Source of the DNA: Cyanobacteria bacterium RUI128
Lineage (GTDB): Bacteria; Cyanobacteriota; Vampirovibrionia; Gastranaerophilales; Gastranaerophilaceae
Assembly (NCBI GenBank): GCA_024695725.1
Contig: JAILHQ010000019.1
Coordinates: 1 to 35,909 of the forward strand
DNA length: 35,909 nucleotides
Direction: 5' to 3'
Positions 23,182-31,185 of the stretch are shown here, in pieces. The notes below the pieces were generated by a model. It did no database searches and was not told where the DNA came from. It saw nothing but the letters and a program-made list of their open reading frames with translations. Every line of letters begins with the position of its first letter. Positions within the stretch are counted from its first letter, which is position 1. A program made the translations under genes and the position numbers.

Positions 23182-24420
23182 TTACCTCATCATTACCTTT
23201 AACAACGGTTCAAACAAATCTTGTCCGGGTTTGCTGAAATACTGCGGAAATTCTTTTGAGAATTCCCTGTTATTTGCACACGCCGATTTAATAAGTGTTT
23301 TTACAAAACGATACTGTTTGCCCAAATCCCAGGTCGGAAATTCGTTGTGCAGATTATCTCTTGATAATCTTTTCGGTTTTCTGTCCTTGTGCGCTTTAAG
23401 AGCCTGAAGCTGAGACAGATTAACCAGCCTGAATGTATCACTTCGTTCAAGTCGTTGATTACCCAGACTGCCAAATTTATCGAAGGTAACACCTTCTCTC
23501 ATTGCTTCAAGTGTAAAACCTAAGTTTCTTATGTTTTCCCTTGAGGGGCTGAGTATATCAACATAATTATTATTTCTTTTTGGAAATTCTTCACATAATC
23601 TTACATAATAAGGGTTTGCCGCGATATAGTCTGTTGTATATTTCCCCATCATATCTTCTTGTTTTGCTATTATTTGAGGGCTTACACCGACTCTTTTTCT
23701 CATTTCTGCATATTCAACAAGCCAATTAATCTGGTTTTCCGTATAAACCTGCGGGAACGCAGCCATATCATGGTTATAGCTTAAAATACGCTGGTCAGTA
23801 TTTTTCCAGATTCCGCCCCGGAATTTGTTAACAGCATCGATATCTCCGTCATTGTATCCTGCGCCTTTGATGATAACATACGCTTTATCAAGGTCGCTCC
23901 CAGGAAAGGCCTTTCCTCTGCCTACCGAGCATACCCCGTCATATCCTGCTTGTAATACTTTGAACTTTGGTTCATAAAGTTCCCTGCTTGTATAGTCAAC
24001 TGCATATACAAATTCTCTTTTAATTCGTTCCGATACTTTCTCTAAATTAGGGAAACCCGTGACCTTTTCATAATATTCTATAAACTTTTTTTGTTCTTCA
24101 GGTTTTGTTACTCTGTCTAAAAATTCAAGATTTTTTTCTCTTATCTTGTTACAGTTGGCGAAATCTCTTGAGTCCTCTCCGATATCAAGATAATTCCCGC
24201 ATGCCAGTTTTTCATATAATTTTATTGCATCGTCCGCGCTGATACTCCCCGCTCCGGGAACCCCAACACTATAAGGCCTCAATTCCCAAGGTTTTCCTCT
24301 GAAGGATACGTTTGATTGAGAGGACGGTTTTACCGGACTGCTTACTTTTGAAGAATTAGCAGGGTAAAAATTGTTGTGTATGTAATAATTATTTGTTTGA
24401 ATTTTCATCAGGACGCACAC
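23182..24420 (-). CDS. Unknown protein with nucleotidyltransferase-like motif
   Basis: 412 residues if the GTG at 24420 is used; GGAAGG lies six bases before it, so I prefer it over the ATG at 24408. The N-terminus (Asn/Ser/Pro-rich, ending SNVSFRG) looks unstructured. Around residues 160-180 is VCSVGRGKAFPGSDLDKAYVII. Its Gly-x-Gly, then S-D-x-D followed by a hydrophobic strand, recalls the active-site pattern of nucleotidyltransferase folds (G-S-x-D-x-D). The third acidic residue cannot be placed with confidence. The rest is helical. It is the first gene of a coupled pair with the PHP protein. No signal peptide. The NTase idea is tentative. Confidence 0.5.
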   Translation of the reverse strand: MCVLMKIQTNNYYIHNNFYPANSSKVSSPVKPSSQSNVSFRGKPWELRPYSVGVPGAGSISADDAIKLYEKLACGNYLDIGEDSRDFANCNKIREKNLEFLDRVTKPEEQKKFIEYYEKVTGFPNLEKVSERIKREFVYAVDYTSRELYEPKFKVLQAGYDGVCSVGRGKAFPGSDLDKAYVIIKGAGYNDGDIDAVNKFRGGIWKNTDQRILSYNHDMAAFPQVYTENQINWLVEYAEMRKRVGVSPQIIAKQEDMMGKYTTDYIAANPYYVRLCEEFPKRNNNYVDILSPSRENIRNLGFTLEAMREGVTFDKFGSLGNQRLERSDTFRLVNLSQLQALKAHKDRKPKRLSRDNLHNEFPTWDLGKQYRFVKTLIKSACANNREFSKEFPQYFSKPGQDLFEPLLKVMMR

Positions 24421-24436
24421 AATACCTTCCGGATAC

Positions 24437-24450
24437 AGTATAAATATACT
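24437..24450 (-). promoter_or_regulatory. Palindromic promoter region of the NTase-PHP pair
   Basis: AGTATA-AA-TATACT is a 14-base palindrome; on the minus strand it contains TATACT, a plausible -10 about 20 nt before the GTG start. It lies in the 107-nt divergent gap with the GAF kinase gene. Confidence 0.35.
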
Positions 24451-24515
24451 CTACTCACGAATTTTTTTGTTGTGAAAATGAAAATATTTTTACAATTCTT
24501 AAATGTTTTATATTC

Positions 24516-24521
24516 TATAAT
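24516..24521 (+). promoter_or_regulatory. -10 box of the GAF kinase gene, six bases before the ATG
   Basis: TATAAT, then TATCTT, then ATG at 24528. There is no ribosome binding site. Confidence 0.55.
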
Positions 24522-24527
24522 TATCTT

Positions 24528-26198
24528 ATGGAGAAGTTTGAGTTATTTAACAAGTTTAATATTCCAGTATTTGTTATTGATAATGAAACTCTTGAAGTGA
24601 AATATAATAACAATGCGTTTAAACGTATTTTCCCCGATTTCACAACGCTGAAGAAGTTTTCACATAAACTTAACTGGGATATCTGCCCTCTTGATGCAAG
24701 TGAATGGGAAACTCATTCCCCAATAATTCAGGCAATAAGATCTGATGAAAGTTTTGTCACGCACGTAAGTTATCAGGATAAAAATGATTACAAATACTAT
24801 GACATCAACGCTATCAAAAGAGGCGGGGGTAAAAGTAAGAATAAATATACTGTCATATTTTTTGTAGATGTGACAGCAGATGTACAATATCAAAAATTGC
24901 TTGAAGAAAAACAGGCTGTTGATAAAAAATGTCAAATGCTCGATGAAGATATAAAAAGCTTAGAGTCCATAAAAGATAAAGCCCAAATTCAGGCACTCAA
25001 AATGGCTCTGATAAACAAAATCTCAAATATTATGAGAGAATCTATTGACCTTGACTCAATAATTATGCCTACCCTGAAAGAATTATCAACCATATTTAAC
25101 GCATTCAGGGCATATTTTGCGGCATACAACATAAATAACAATTTATTCAAAATTCTTCAGACACTCGATGAAGAAGAAAAAGGCATGCCTATAATGTTTG
25201 ACAGTAATGTTATAAGCGAAATAAACAAAAATAAAATATCTCATACCCCTTGTATGAAAGACTTTCTGACCGCCAAATCTTTTAAAAATATCAGTCAGAG
25301 AATAGTCCTTCCTATCTATCACATGAAAGAATTGCTAGGTGTTGTTGTCCTTGTTTCAAGACAAAAAAGAGAATTAAACGAAAAACTTGATATTCTGGAA
25401 AACATTTCCTCTCAGCTCGGAACCGCTATTGTTCATGCAAAATTGTATAAAAAGAATCTTGAAACGGTTGAAGAACTGAAAAAAACCCTGCAGGAATTGA
25501 ACGAAACACAACTCCAGCTTATTAACTCGGAAAAAATGGCATCACTCGGTCAGTTGATAGCAGGGGTCGCTCACGAAATAAATACACCTGTCGCTGCAAT
25601 AAAAGCGAACAACGAAATTATTACAAAACTGATTTCAAAAATAGATGACGAAAAACTGAAGAATCTGTTTAACGATATCAACTCTACCGACAGAGAAGCT
25701 ATTCAGCGTATAAACAAACTTGTTATATCTCTGAAGAAATTTGTAAGACTTGATGAGGCCGAACTTCAGGATGCTGATATAAACAAAGAACTTGATTTAA
25801 CTCTGGATCTTATCAGGCATGAAACAAAACACAGAATTAAAATTGAAAAGCAATACGGTGATATCCCTATGGTTAAATGTTACCCGAATATGCTGAATCA
25901 GGTATTCATGAACATACTTGTAAATGCTTGCCAGGCAATAGATGATGAAGGTACTATCACCATAAAAACAGAGTTCAAAAATAAAAATCTGACAATATCC
26001 ATCAGTGATACCGGCAGAGGAATAAAAGATACAAAGAAAATATTTGAAGCAGGATACACAACAAAAGGTGTCGGTGTGGGTACCGGTTTGGGACTTGCAA
26101 TTTCATCTAAAATAATTGCAAAGCATGAAGGAAAAATTAAAGTTGAAAGCGAACTGGGCAAAGGAAGTAAATTTATTATTACTATCCCTGGTGGGTAA
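24528..26198 (+). CDS. Orphan PAS-GAF sensor histidine kinase
   Basis: 556 residues. An N-terminal PAS-like region (about 5-120, IPVFVIDNETLEVKYNNNAFKRIFP), a coiled coil (about 122-165), a GAF domain (about 165-300), a second coiled coil and the kinase core: H349 in LIAGVAHEINTPVAAIKAN, N box NILVNACQAIDDEG, G1 DTGRGI, F box and GVGTGLGLAISSKII. No transmembrane helix is seen, so it is cytoplasmic. The HEINTP box is typical of HPK4-type kinases with NtrB-like H boxes. No response regulator is adjacent; the kinase is orphaned, unlike the operon at 14885-17134. Its promoter is of the leaderless type. Confidence 0.93.
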   Translation: MEKFELFNKFNIPVFVIDNETLEVKYNNNAFKRIFPDFTTLKKFSHKLNWDICPLDASEWETHSPIIQAIRSDESFVTHVSYQDKNDYKYYDINAIKRGGGKSKNKYTVIFFVDVTADVQYQKLLEEKQAVDKKCQMLDEDIKSLESIKDKAQIQALKMALINKISNIMRESIDLDSIIMPTLKELSTIFNAFRAYFAAYNINNNLFKILQTLDEEEKGMPIMFDSNVISEINKNKISHTPCMKDFLTAKSFKNISQRIVLPIYHMKELLGVVVLVSRQKRELNEKLDILENISSQLGTAIVHAKLYKKNLETVEELKKTLQELNETQLQLINSEKMASLGQLIAGVAHEINTPVAAIKANNEIITKLISKIDDEKLKNLFNDINSTDREAIQRINKLVISLKKFVRLDEAELQDADINKELDLTLDLIRHETKHRIKIEKQYGDIPMVKCYPNMLNQVFMNILVNACQAIDDEGTITIKTEFKNKNLTISISDTGRGIKDTKKIFEAGYTTKGVGVGTGLGLAISSKIIAKHEGKIKVESELGKGSKFIITIPGG

Positions 26199-26506
26199 TA
26201 AATAGCGGAATGTTATCAATTGTAAAATCAAGCTATACCAACGTTTTCAGCCAATTTTCGGTAAAATTCGTTGATTATATCATAAAAATTAATTAATAGT
26301 ATGGTTATTTTAAAAAAAATATAGTATATTACTAATACCGATTAAGTGTAATTTTTACCCTTAAAAACGGTGGTAACTAGAAAATATATAAAGGCATTTT
26401 AACAAAAGTACATAATCAACAAAAAAAAGGCAAATATTCAAAACAAAATGTTTTTATATAGAAGTAAGTGTGAATTATTTAATATTGTATGTCGGAGGTT
26501 ATCTAA
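26199..26506. other. 308-nt intergenic region before the HEAT-repeat gene
   Basis: Very AT-rich. There are two TATAGTAT-like stretches (about 26299 and 26322), a possible -10, and long A-rich segments. A strong ribosome binding site GGAGG lies at 26494-26498, eight bases before the ATG. I see no hairpin with a T run after the kinase gene and no riboswitch-like pattern. The long leader suggests a transcript start well upstream. Confidence 0.4.
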
Positions 26507-27361
26507 ATGACAATATCTGTGATTGGAAAGAAAAAACAAGTAAAGAAATCTTTTGAAGAACTGTTAACAGACTTAAGAACCAGCAATTCTGAAAAAGTCA
26601 GATACAATGCAGCTCGTGTTTTAGGTGAAATGGGCGATTCTGCAGCGGTTGAACCGTTAATTGATGTTTTAAGAAATGATAAAAACGGTTCTGTTCGTTT
26701 ATATGCAGCAAGAGCTTTAGGCGAGTTAGGTGATTCAAAAGCTACAGAATATTTAATCGAATCTTTAAGAGAAGACAGAAACGTTGACGTTAGAGTTCGT
26801 GCAGCACGTGCTTTAGGTCGTTTGGGCGGTAAAATTGTTGTTGAACCGCTTGTTGAAGCTCTTAATGATGAAAACCCTCAGGTTTGTATCACTGCAACTG
26901 ATGCTTTAATCGAAATTGGTGATGTTGCTACTGATGCTTTGATGGGTTCTTTAGATCACGAAAAAGTTAACGTTCGCTGCGATGCTACAAGAGCATTGGG
27001 TGAAATCGGTAACAAAAAAGCTGTTGATAAGATCATCAACATGTTGTATGACGAATGGGTTAACGTCAGAATATATGCAGTAACTTCTTTAGGTAAGCTG
27101 AACGATACAAAAGCAGTTCCGGCTTTAATCGAAGTTATGAAGAACGAAAAAGAAAATGAATTAGTCAGAGCGGGTGCAGCTGCTGCTTTAGGTGTACTTC
27201 GTGACCAAAGAGCGTTGCTTCCTTTGAGAGAATTAATCATGGCTGCTGAAGAATTAGGCGAATTAGAAGATACAGCTCTTAAATCTTTCAAAAAGATTAT
27301 GGCTGCTAATTGGCAATCAATTCCTGGAGCTACTGCTCAAAAGAAACCTGCTACTGTTTAA
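26507..27361 (+). CDS. HEAT-repeat protein (PBS-lyase-type repeats)
   Basis: 284 residues made of about eight 31-residue helical repeats with the pattern VRxxAARALGELGDSxAVEPLIxAL (for example KVRYNAARVLGEMGDSAAVEPLI and VDVRVRAARALGRLGGKIVVEPL). Such E-Z type HEAT repeats build a curved scaffold for protein-protein binding; cyanobacteria use related ones as phycobilin lyase chaperones (CpcE/F), which this organism would not need for photosynthesis. There is no signal peptide and no catalytic residue. The N-terminus has a basic MTISVIGKKKQVKKS. It is monocistronic, with a strong GGAGG ribosome binding site and a strong terminator, so probably well expressed. Function unknown. Confidence 0.88.
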   Translation: MTISVIGKKKQVKKSFEELLTDLRTSNSEKVRYNAARVLGEMGDSAAVEPLIDVLRNDKNGSVRLYAARALGELGDSKATEYLIESLREDRNVDVRVRAARALGRLGGKIVVEPLVEALNDENPQVCITATDALIEIGDVATDALMGSLDHEKVNVRCDATRALGEIGNKKAVDKIINMLYDEWVNVRIYAVTSLGKLNDTKAVPALIEVMKNEKENELVRAGAAAALGVLRDQRALLPLRELIMAAEELGELEDTALKSFKKIMAANWQSIPGATAQKKPATV

Positions 27362-27404
27362 TAATATGAACAGATCACAGATAGGATTTTAATAATTCAC
27401 ATTT

Positions 27405-27432
27405 AAAGCGGATATAAATTATCCGCTTTTTA
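27405..27432. terminator. Bidirectional terminator
   Basis: AAAGCGGATA-TAAAT-TATCCGCTTT is a perfect 10-bp stem followed by T's on the plus strand and A-rich on the other side. It ends at the stop codon of the minus-strand SDR gene, so it can serve both convergent genes. Confidence 0.85.
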
Positions 27433-28371
27433 TTTTGTCTTCTCTTTACTATATTTGTCTATTACCCGAACCATTTTATCTGATGAAAAATCAAGGTTTG
27501 AACTCACGTGATGAACTGCGTAAAAAGTCGGATCAAAAAGAGGATCTCTCAGCTTTAACGTATTTGAAACAGTGGTTGATATAAAGCCAAGCAGTTTTCC
27601 GAACCAAAACGGTAAAGTGACAGTCTTAAACTTTTTATCCGGAAAATATTTCTTCCCAATCTGTCTGTAATATTCATCAATGGTTGTTTTCTCTGGGTCT
27701 ATAATAGTTATTGCCTGATTATCAAAATCATCAAACTCACTCACTCCGACAATAGTTTTTGCAACATTTTTAACATTGGCAAGTGGCCATCTGTTCTGAC
27801 CTTTCCATTTCCCAAAGTGAATGATAAAAGGCGATGATTTCAGAAAATCAATAAATCTGCTTTCCAATGTTTTATCTCCCTCGCCCCAAACTGCGGCAGG
27901 TCTTATAATAACATATCTCTTGCCGTTTTCTCTTAACCAATTTTCGGACAAAATCTTGTAATGAGGATACGGATTCTTTGGAAATTCACAAAGAGGACTG
28001 TCTTCATCCGCATTATCAAAATCTTTTATCCCGTAAACATCGCTTGAGGATACGTAAACTATTTTCTTCTCGGGAATTTCAGAGAGATATTTTATCGGTT
28101 CATAATTTATTTTTTCGTAAGTTTTATATGCCCCGATATCTTTTGCGAGTCCTGCAACGTGCGCAACAACATCAACTTCAAGTCCTAAATTGAGCATAAA
28201 ATCTTTTGAGGTTACGTCCCCCTGAATTATTTCAACGTTATCAAGTTCTTTCAGTTCCTGAGGAATATTCTTATGTACAAGAGCATAGACAAACCAACCC
28301 GAGCTAAGATATTCTTTTACAACATTTAGCCCGATAAATCCGCCCGCACCTGTAACAAGTACAGATTTCAT
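27430..28371 (-). CDS. Extended SDR (NAD-dependent epimerase/dehydratase-like reductase)
   Basis: 313 residues. The Rossmann motif is VTGAGGFIGLNVV (about 5-17), then DVVAHVAGLA, YVSSSDVYG and catalytic Y-x3-K (YPHYK, about 137-141), RPAAVWGEGD and a substrate-binding C-terminus ending in a hydrophobic patch. This is an extended short-chain dehydrogenase/reductase. Its ATG overlaps the stop of the alpha-oxoamine synthase gene (TAATG), so the pair is coupled and acts in one pathway. In Caulobacter a protein of this family (CerR) reduces 3-ketosphinganine after serine palmitoyltransferase; the same role is my leading hypothesis here. A sugar epimerase or dehydratase is the alternative. Confidence 0.85.
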   Translation of the reverse strand: MKSVLVTGAGGFIGLNVVKEYLSSGWFVYALVHKNIPQELKELDNVEIIQGDVTSKDFMLNLGLEVDVVAHVAGLAKDIGAYKTYEKINYEPIKYLSEIPEKKIVYVSSSDVYGIKDFDNADEDSPLCEFPKNPYPHYKILSENWLRENGKRYVIIRPAAVWGEGDKTLESRFIDFLKSSPFIIHFGKWKGQNRWPLANVKNVAKTIVGVSEFDDFDNQAITIIDPEKTTIDEYYRQIGKKYFPDKKFKTVTLPFWFGKLLGFISTTVSNTLKLRDPLFDPTFYAVHHVSSNLDFSSDKMVRVIDKYSKEKTK

Positions 28372-29654
28372 TACTTGATAAGTCCGTATTCTCTGCCGAG
28401 TTCAGCAATGATTTCAACTGCTCTGTCGATTTGTTCAAATGTCAAATCTTTCATTGCGCATAATCTTAAACGACATTCTTTTCTTCTGACAGCAGGGTAA
28501 GTTACAATATTTACGTAAACCCCTCTTTTTCTCAGTTTGTCATACATTTCAAATAAAATAGGTTCGCTGTAAATCATTACAGGAACAACTGCAGACTGAG
28601 AATGACCTATATCAAAACCTTTTTCGGTAAGTTTTTGCTTAAGATAATTAGTCTTTTCCCAAAGTTCTTCACGCCCTGCAGTATCTGTTTCAAGTAATTT
28701 ATAAACTTCGTTCAGACCGCCTGCAACAGATGCTGGAAGTGCTGTTGAGAAGAAATAACTTCTTGCATAAAGTCTTAAATATTGAATAATTTTTCTTGAT
28801 GCTGCACAGTATCCGCCAAGTCCGCCCTGACCTTTAGATAACATACTTACGTGTAAATCAATCTTGTCCATTACACCGTAATGTTCTGCAGTGCCGCGGC
28901 CTGTAGGTCCTACAATACCTACACCGTGAGCATCATCAACCATTACTCGGCAATGATATTTTTCAGCAAGTTCAACAATCTTGTCAAGATATGCCATATC
29001 GCCGTCCATTGAGAATACGCCGTCAGTGATGATTAAGCGACCGGTCTTTTCTTCAGGAAGTCTTGATAAAATTCTTTCTAAATATTTCATATCTCTGTGA
29101 GGGAAGATTTTTATGTCCGCACCTGATAATAAACATCCGTCAAAAATTGATGCGTGGTTTGCTGAATCGTTAATGATAACATCATTTTTACCGCACAATG
29201 CTGATACTATACCAACGTTTGCACCGTATCCGCTAGGGAAAACAATAGCATCTTCAGTACCGTGAAATTTTGCAATTCTTGCTTCCAGTTCTTTATGAAT
29301 TTCTGTGATACCTGCATAATTTGATACGGCACCCATACCGTAACCAAATTTTTCTAAAGCCTGTCTTGCACCTTCCATAACCTGCGGATGTGTTGATAAG
29401 TTGAGGTATGAATTTGAACCGAGCATTATAACATCATGCACTGATCCGTCTTTTTCTTTTATTTGTGAATCAGGTTGAACCTTGTTCATTGTTACCATAC
29501 CAAGACCTTCGTTACCTGTGAGAATTCCGCTTGATAATACTTCGTCTAATCTTTCAGTCTTGTCGAATAAATCTTCGTTCTCTAAAGTATCAATAAAATT
29601 CTCAAACTTTAGGTTCATAAATTCTTTTTCTTTTACACTAACCATTTCAGCCAT
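28371..29654 (-). CDS. PLP-dependent alpha-oxoamine synthase (SPT/KBL/BioF family)
   Basis: 427 residues. All family signatures are visible: MLGSNSYLNLSTHP, a YGMGAVSNYAGITEIHKELE loop, DSANHASIFDG, the PLP-binding DDAHGVGIVG and the Schiff-base Lys in SMLSKGQGGLGGY (about 274). The family condenses an amino acid with an acyl thioester: serine palmitoyltransferase, BioF or 2-amino-3-ketobutyrate ligase. The 40-residue N-terminal extension (KEKEFMNLKFENFIDTLENEDLFD) and pairing with an SDR fit SPT better than BioF (no other bio genes) or KBL (no tdh); substrate is not proven. A GGGGAG ribosome binding site and a TGTTATAAT box lie upstream. Confidence 0.85.
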   Translation of the reverse strand: MAEMVSVKEKEFMNLKFENFIDTLENEDLFDKTERLDEVLSSGILTGNEGLGMVTMNKVQPDSQIKEKDGSVHDVIMLGSNSYLNLSTHPQVMEGARQALEKFGYGMGAVSNYAGITEIHKELEARIAKFHGTEDAIVFPSGYGANVGIVSALCGKNDVIINDSANHASIFDGCLLSGADIKIFPHRDMKYLERILSRLPEEKTGRLIITDGVFSMDGDMAYLDKIVELAEKYHCRVMVDDAHGVGIVGPTGRGTAEHYGVMDKIDLHVSMLSKGQGGLGGYCAASRKIIQYLRLYARSYFFSTALPASVAGGLNEVYKLLETDTAGREELWEKTNYLKQKLTEKGFDIGHSQSAVVPVMIYSEPILFEMYDKLRKRGVYVNIVTYPAVRRKECRLRLCAMKDLTFEQIDRAVEIIAELGREYGLIK

Positions 29655-29692
29655 TTCAACTCCCCTTAATGTATTACGAAATAACTGTTTCT

Positions 29693-29701
29693 ATTATAAC
29701 A
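29693..29701 (-). promoter_or_regulatory. Promoter of the oxoamine synthase-SDR operon
   Basis: Minus-strand TGTTATAAT (extended -10; TATAAT 29698-29693), about 38 nt before the ATG at 29654. The -35 is weak. Confidence 0.5.
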
Positions 29702-29787
29702 TAAAGGTTTTGATATTGTCTTATCTGTTCTTAAATATTAACAAATAGTTATATTATGCGGAAATATTAGGGTAAATGTTTTTGTCA

Positions 29788-29793
29788 TATAAT
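29788..29793 (+). promoter_or_regulatory. radA -10 box, six bases before the ATG
   Basis: TATAAT, then ATATTT, then ATG at 29800. A GGGTAAAT (8/9 repeat match) lies at 29770-29777. This is why the start is set at 29800 rather than the upstream in-frame ATG at 29776, which lies in the promoter. Confidence 0.55.
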
Positions 29794-29799
29794 ATATTT

Positions 29800-31170
29800 A
29801 TGGCTAAGGTAAAAACAAAATTTGTATGTCAGCAGTGCGGATATGAAACTGCTCGTTATATGGGAAAATGTCCTGAGTGTGGGCAGTGGGATACTTTTGT
29901 TGAGGAAATGACCGTTAAGGATGAAAAGGTATCTAAAAATATTATTTTAGACGATACTCAGCCGTTATTAATAAAAGATGTTCATATCGGGGAAGAAATA
30001 AGAGTATCAACACATATTTCCGAGTTTGACAGAGTTTTAGGCGGCGGACTTGTTCAAGGTTCTCTTGTTCTGCTTGCCGGGGATCCGGGGATAGGTAAAT
30101 CTACCCTTCTGCTTCAGGCAGGCGGTGAGTTGTCAAAAACGGGTAAAAAAGTTTTGTATATTTCTGCTGAAGAATCTGCAAGTCAGGTTAAACTTCGTTC
30201 AGACAGATTGGGCGTAAATACTGATAACTTATATATATACCCTCAAACAAATTTTGAACTGATAAAAAAACATATATCCGAGCAAAAACCTGATACGGTT
30301 ATTGTGGACAGTATTCAGGCAATATATTCAGATAATATCCAAAGCTCTGCAGGAAGCGTATCTCAGATAAGAGAGTGCTGTAATGAGCTTATGCATATCG
30401 CAAAGAGTGAAAATATTACTATGATAGTCATAGGCCATGTAACAAAAGAAGGTAATATCGCAGGCCCTAAAGTGCTTGAACATATGGTTGATACGGTTAT
30501 TCAGTTTGAAGGGGATAAGTATAAATCTTACAGAACTCTGCGTGCCGTAAAAAACAGATTTGGTAACACTTCGGAAGTCGGTATTTTTGAGATGGGCGTA
30601 AGCGGTTTAATTGAAGTTATTAACCCGTCAGAAATATGTCTGAAAGAGTATAATCAGTCACAGGCATCGGGAAGTGTAATAATTGTAACTAATGAGGGAA
30701 CACGTCCTATGCTTGTGGAAATTCAGGCACTTGTCGGAACGACTCCGTATCCGAGCCCGCGCAGGGTTACAAACGGGGTAGATTTCAGCAGAGTGTTGCA
30801 AATTCTTGCCGTACTTGAAAAAAGAGTAGGGTTGAATTTATCAAAGCAGGATGTTTATGTGAATGTTATAGGCGGAATGGAAATTCAGGAGCCTGCAGCA
30901 GACTTGGGTATTGCGCTTGCGGTTGCAACCTGTGCAAGAGATGTTATTGTTGATCCGCATACGGCAATAGTCGGAGAAATCGGGCTTTCCGGTGAAATAA
31001 GAGCCGTTAATAATATTGAAAAACGTATAAGAGAGGTTGAAAAGTTAGGGTTCAAAAAAATTATTATTCCTGAAAATAACACTCTTGATGAAAAATTTGA
31101 TAATATTAAAATAGTAAAAGTTAAAAGAATTTTAGATGCAATTACTGCTTGCATTAGTCAGGATAAATAG
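29800..31170 (+). CDS. radA: DNA repair protein RadA
   Basis: 456 residues from the ATG at 29800. A C4 zinc finger (C10, C13, C24, C27: CQQCGYE, CPECGQW), Walker A GDPGIGKST, RadA motif KNRFGNTSE and a C-terminal Lon-protease-like domain (GGMEIQEPAADLGIALAVAT, IVGEIGLSGEIRAV). RadA is a hexameric helicase that promotes branch migration during recombination and transformation. It has a leaderless-type promoter. It is followed by aroF after 15 nt with the ribosome binding site of aroF in the gap, so the two may be co-transcribed. Confidence 0.96.
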   Translation: MAKVKTKFVCQQCGYETARYMGKCPECGQWDTFVEEMTVKDEKVSKNIILDDTQPLLIKDVHIGEEIRVSTHISEFDRVLGGGLVQGSLVLLAGDPGIGKSTLLLQAGGELSKTGKKVLYISAEESASQVKLRSDRLGVNTDNLYIYPQTNFELIKKHISEQKPDTVIVDSIQAIYSDNIQSSAGSVSQIRECCNELMHIAKSENITMIVIGHVTKEGNIAGPKVLEHMVDTVIQFEGDKYKSYRTLRAVKNRFGNTSEVGIFEMGVSGLIEVINPSEICLKEYNQSQASGSVIIVTNEGTRPMLVEIQALVGTTPYPSPRRVTNGVDFSRVLQILAVLEKRVGLNLSKQDVYVNVIGGMEIQEPAADLGIALAVATCARDVIVDPHTAIVGEIGLSGEIRAVNNIEKRIREVEKLGFKKIIIPENNTLDEKFDNIKIVKVKRILDAITACISQDK

Positions 31171-31185
31171 CATAGGAGAAGAATT

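Noticed and set aside
29776..29799. Upstream ATG of radA at 29776
   Set aside because: It lies before the -10 box, and RadA proteins normally start close to MAKxKxxFVCxxCG, as at 29800.
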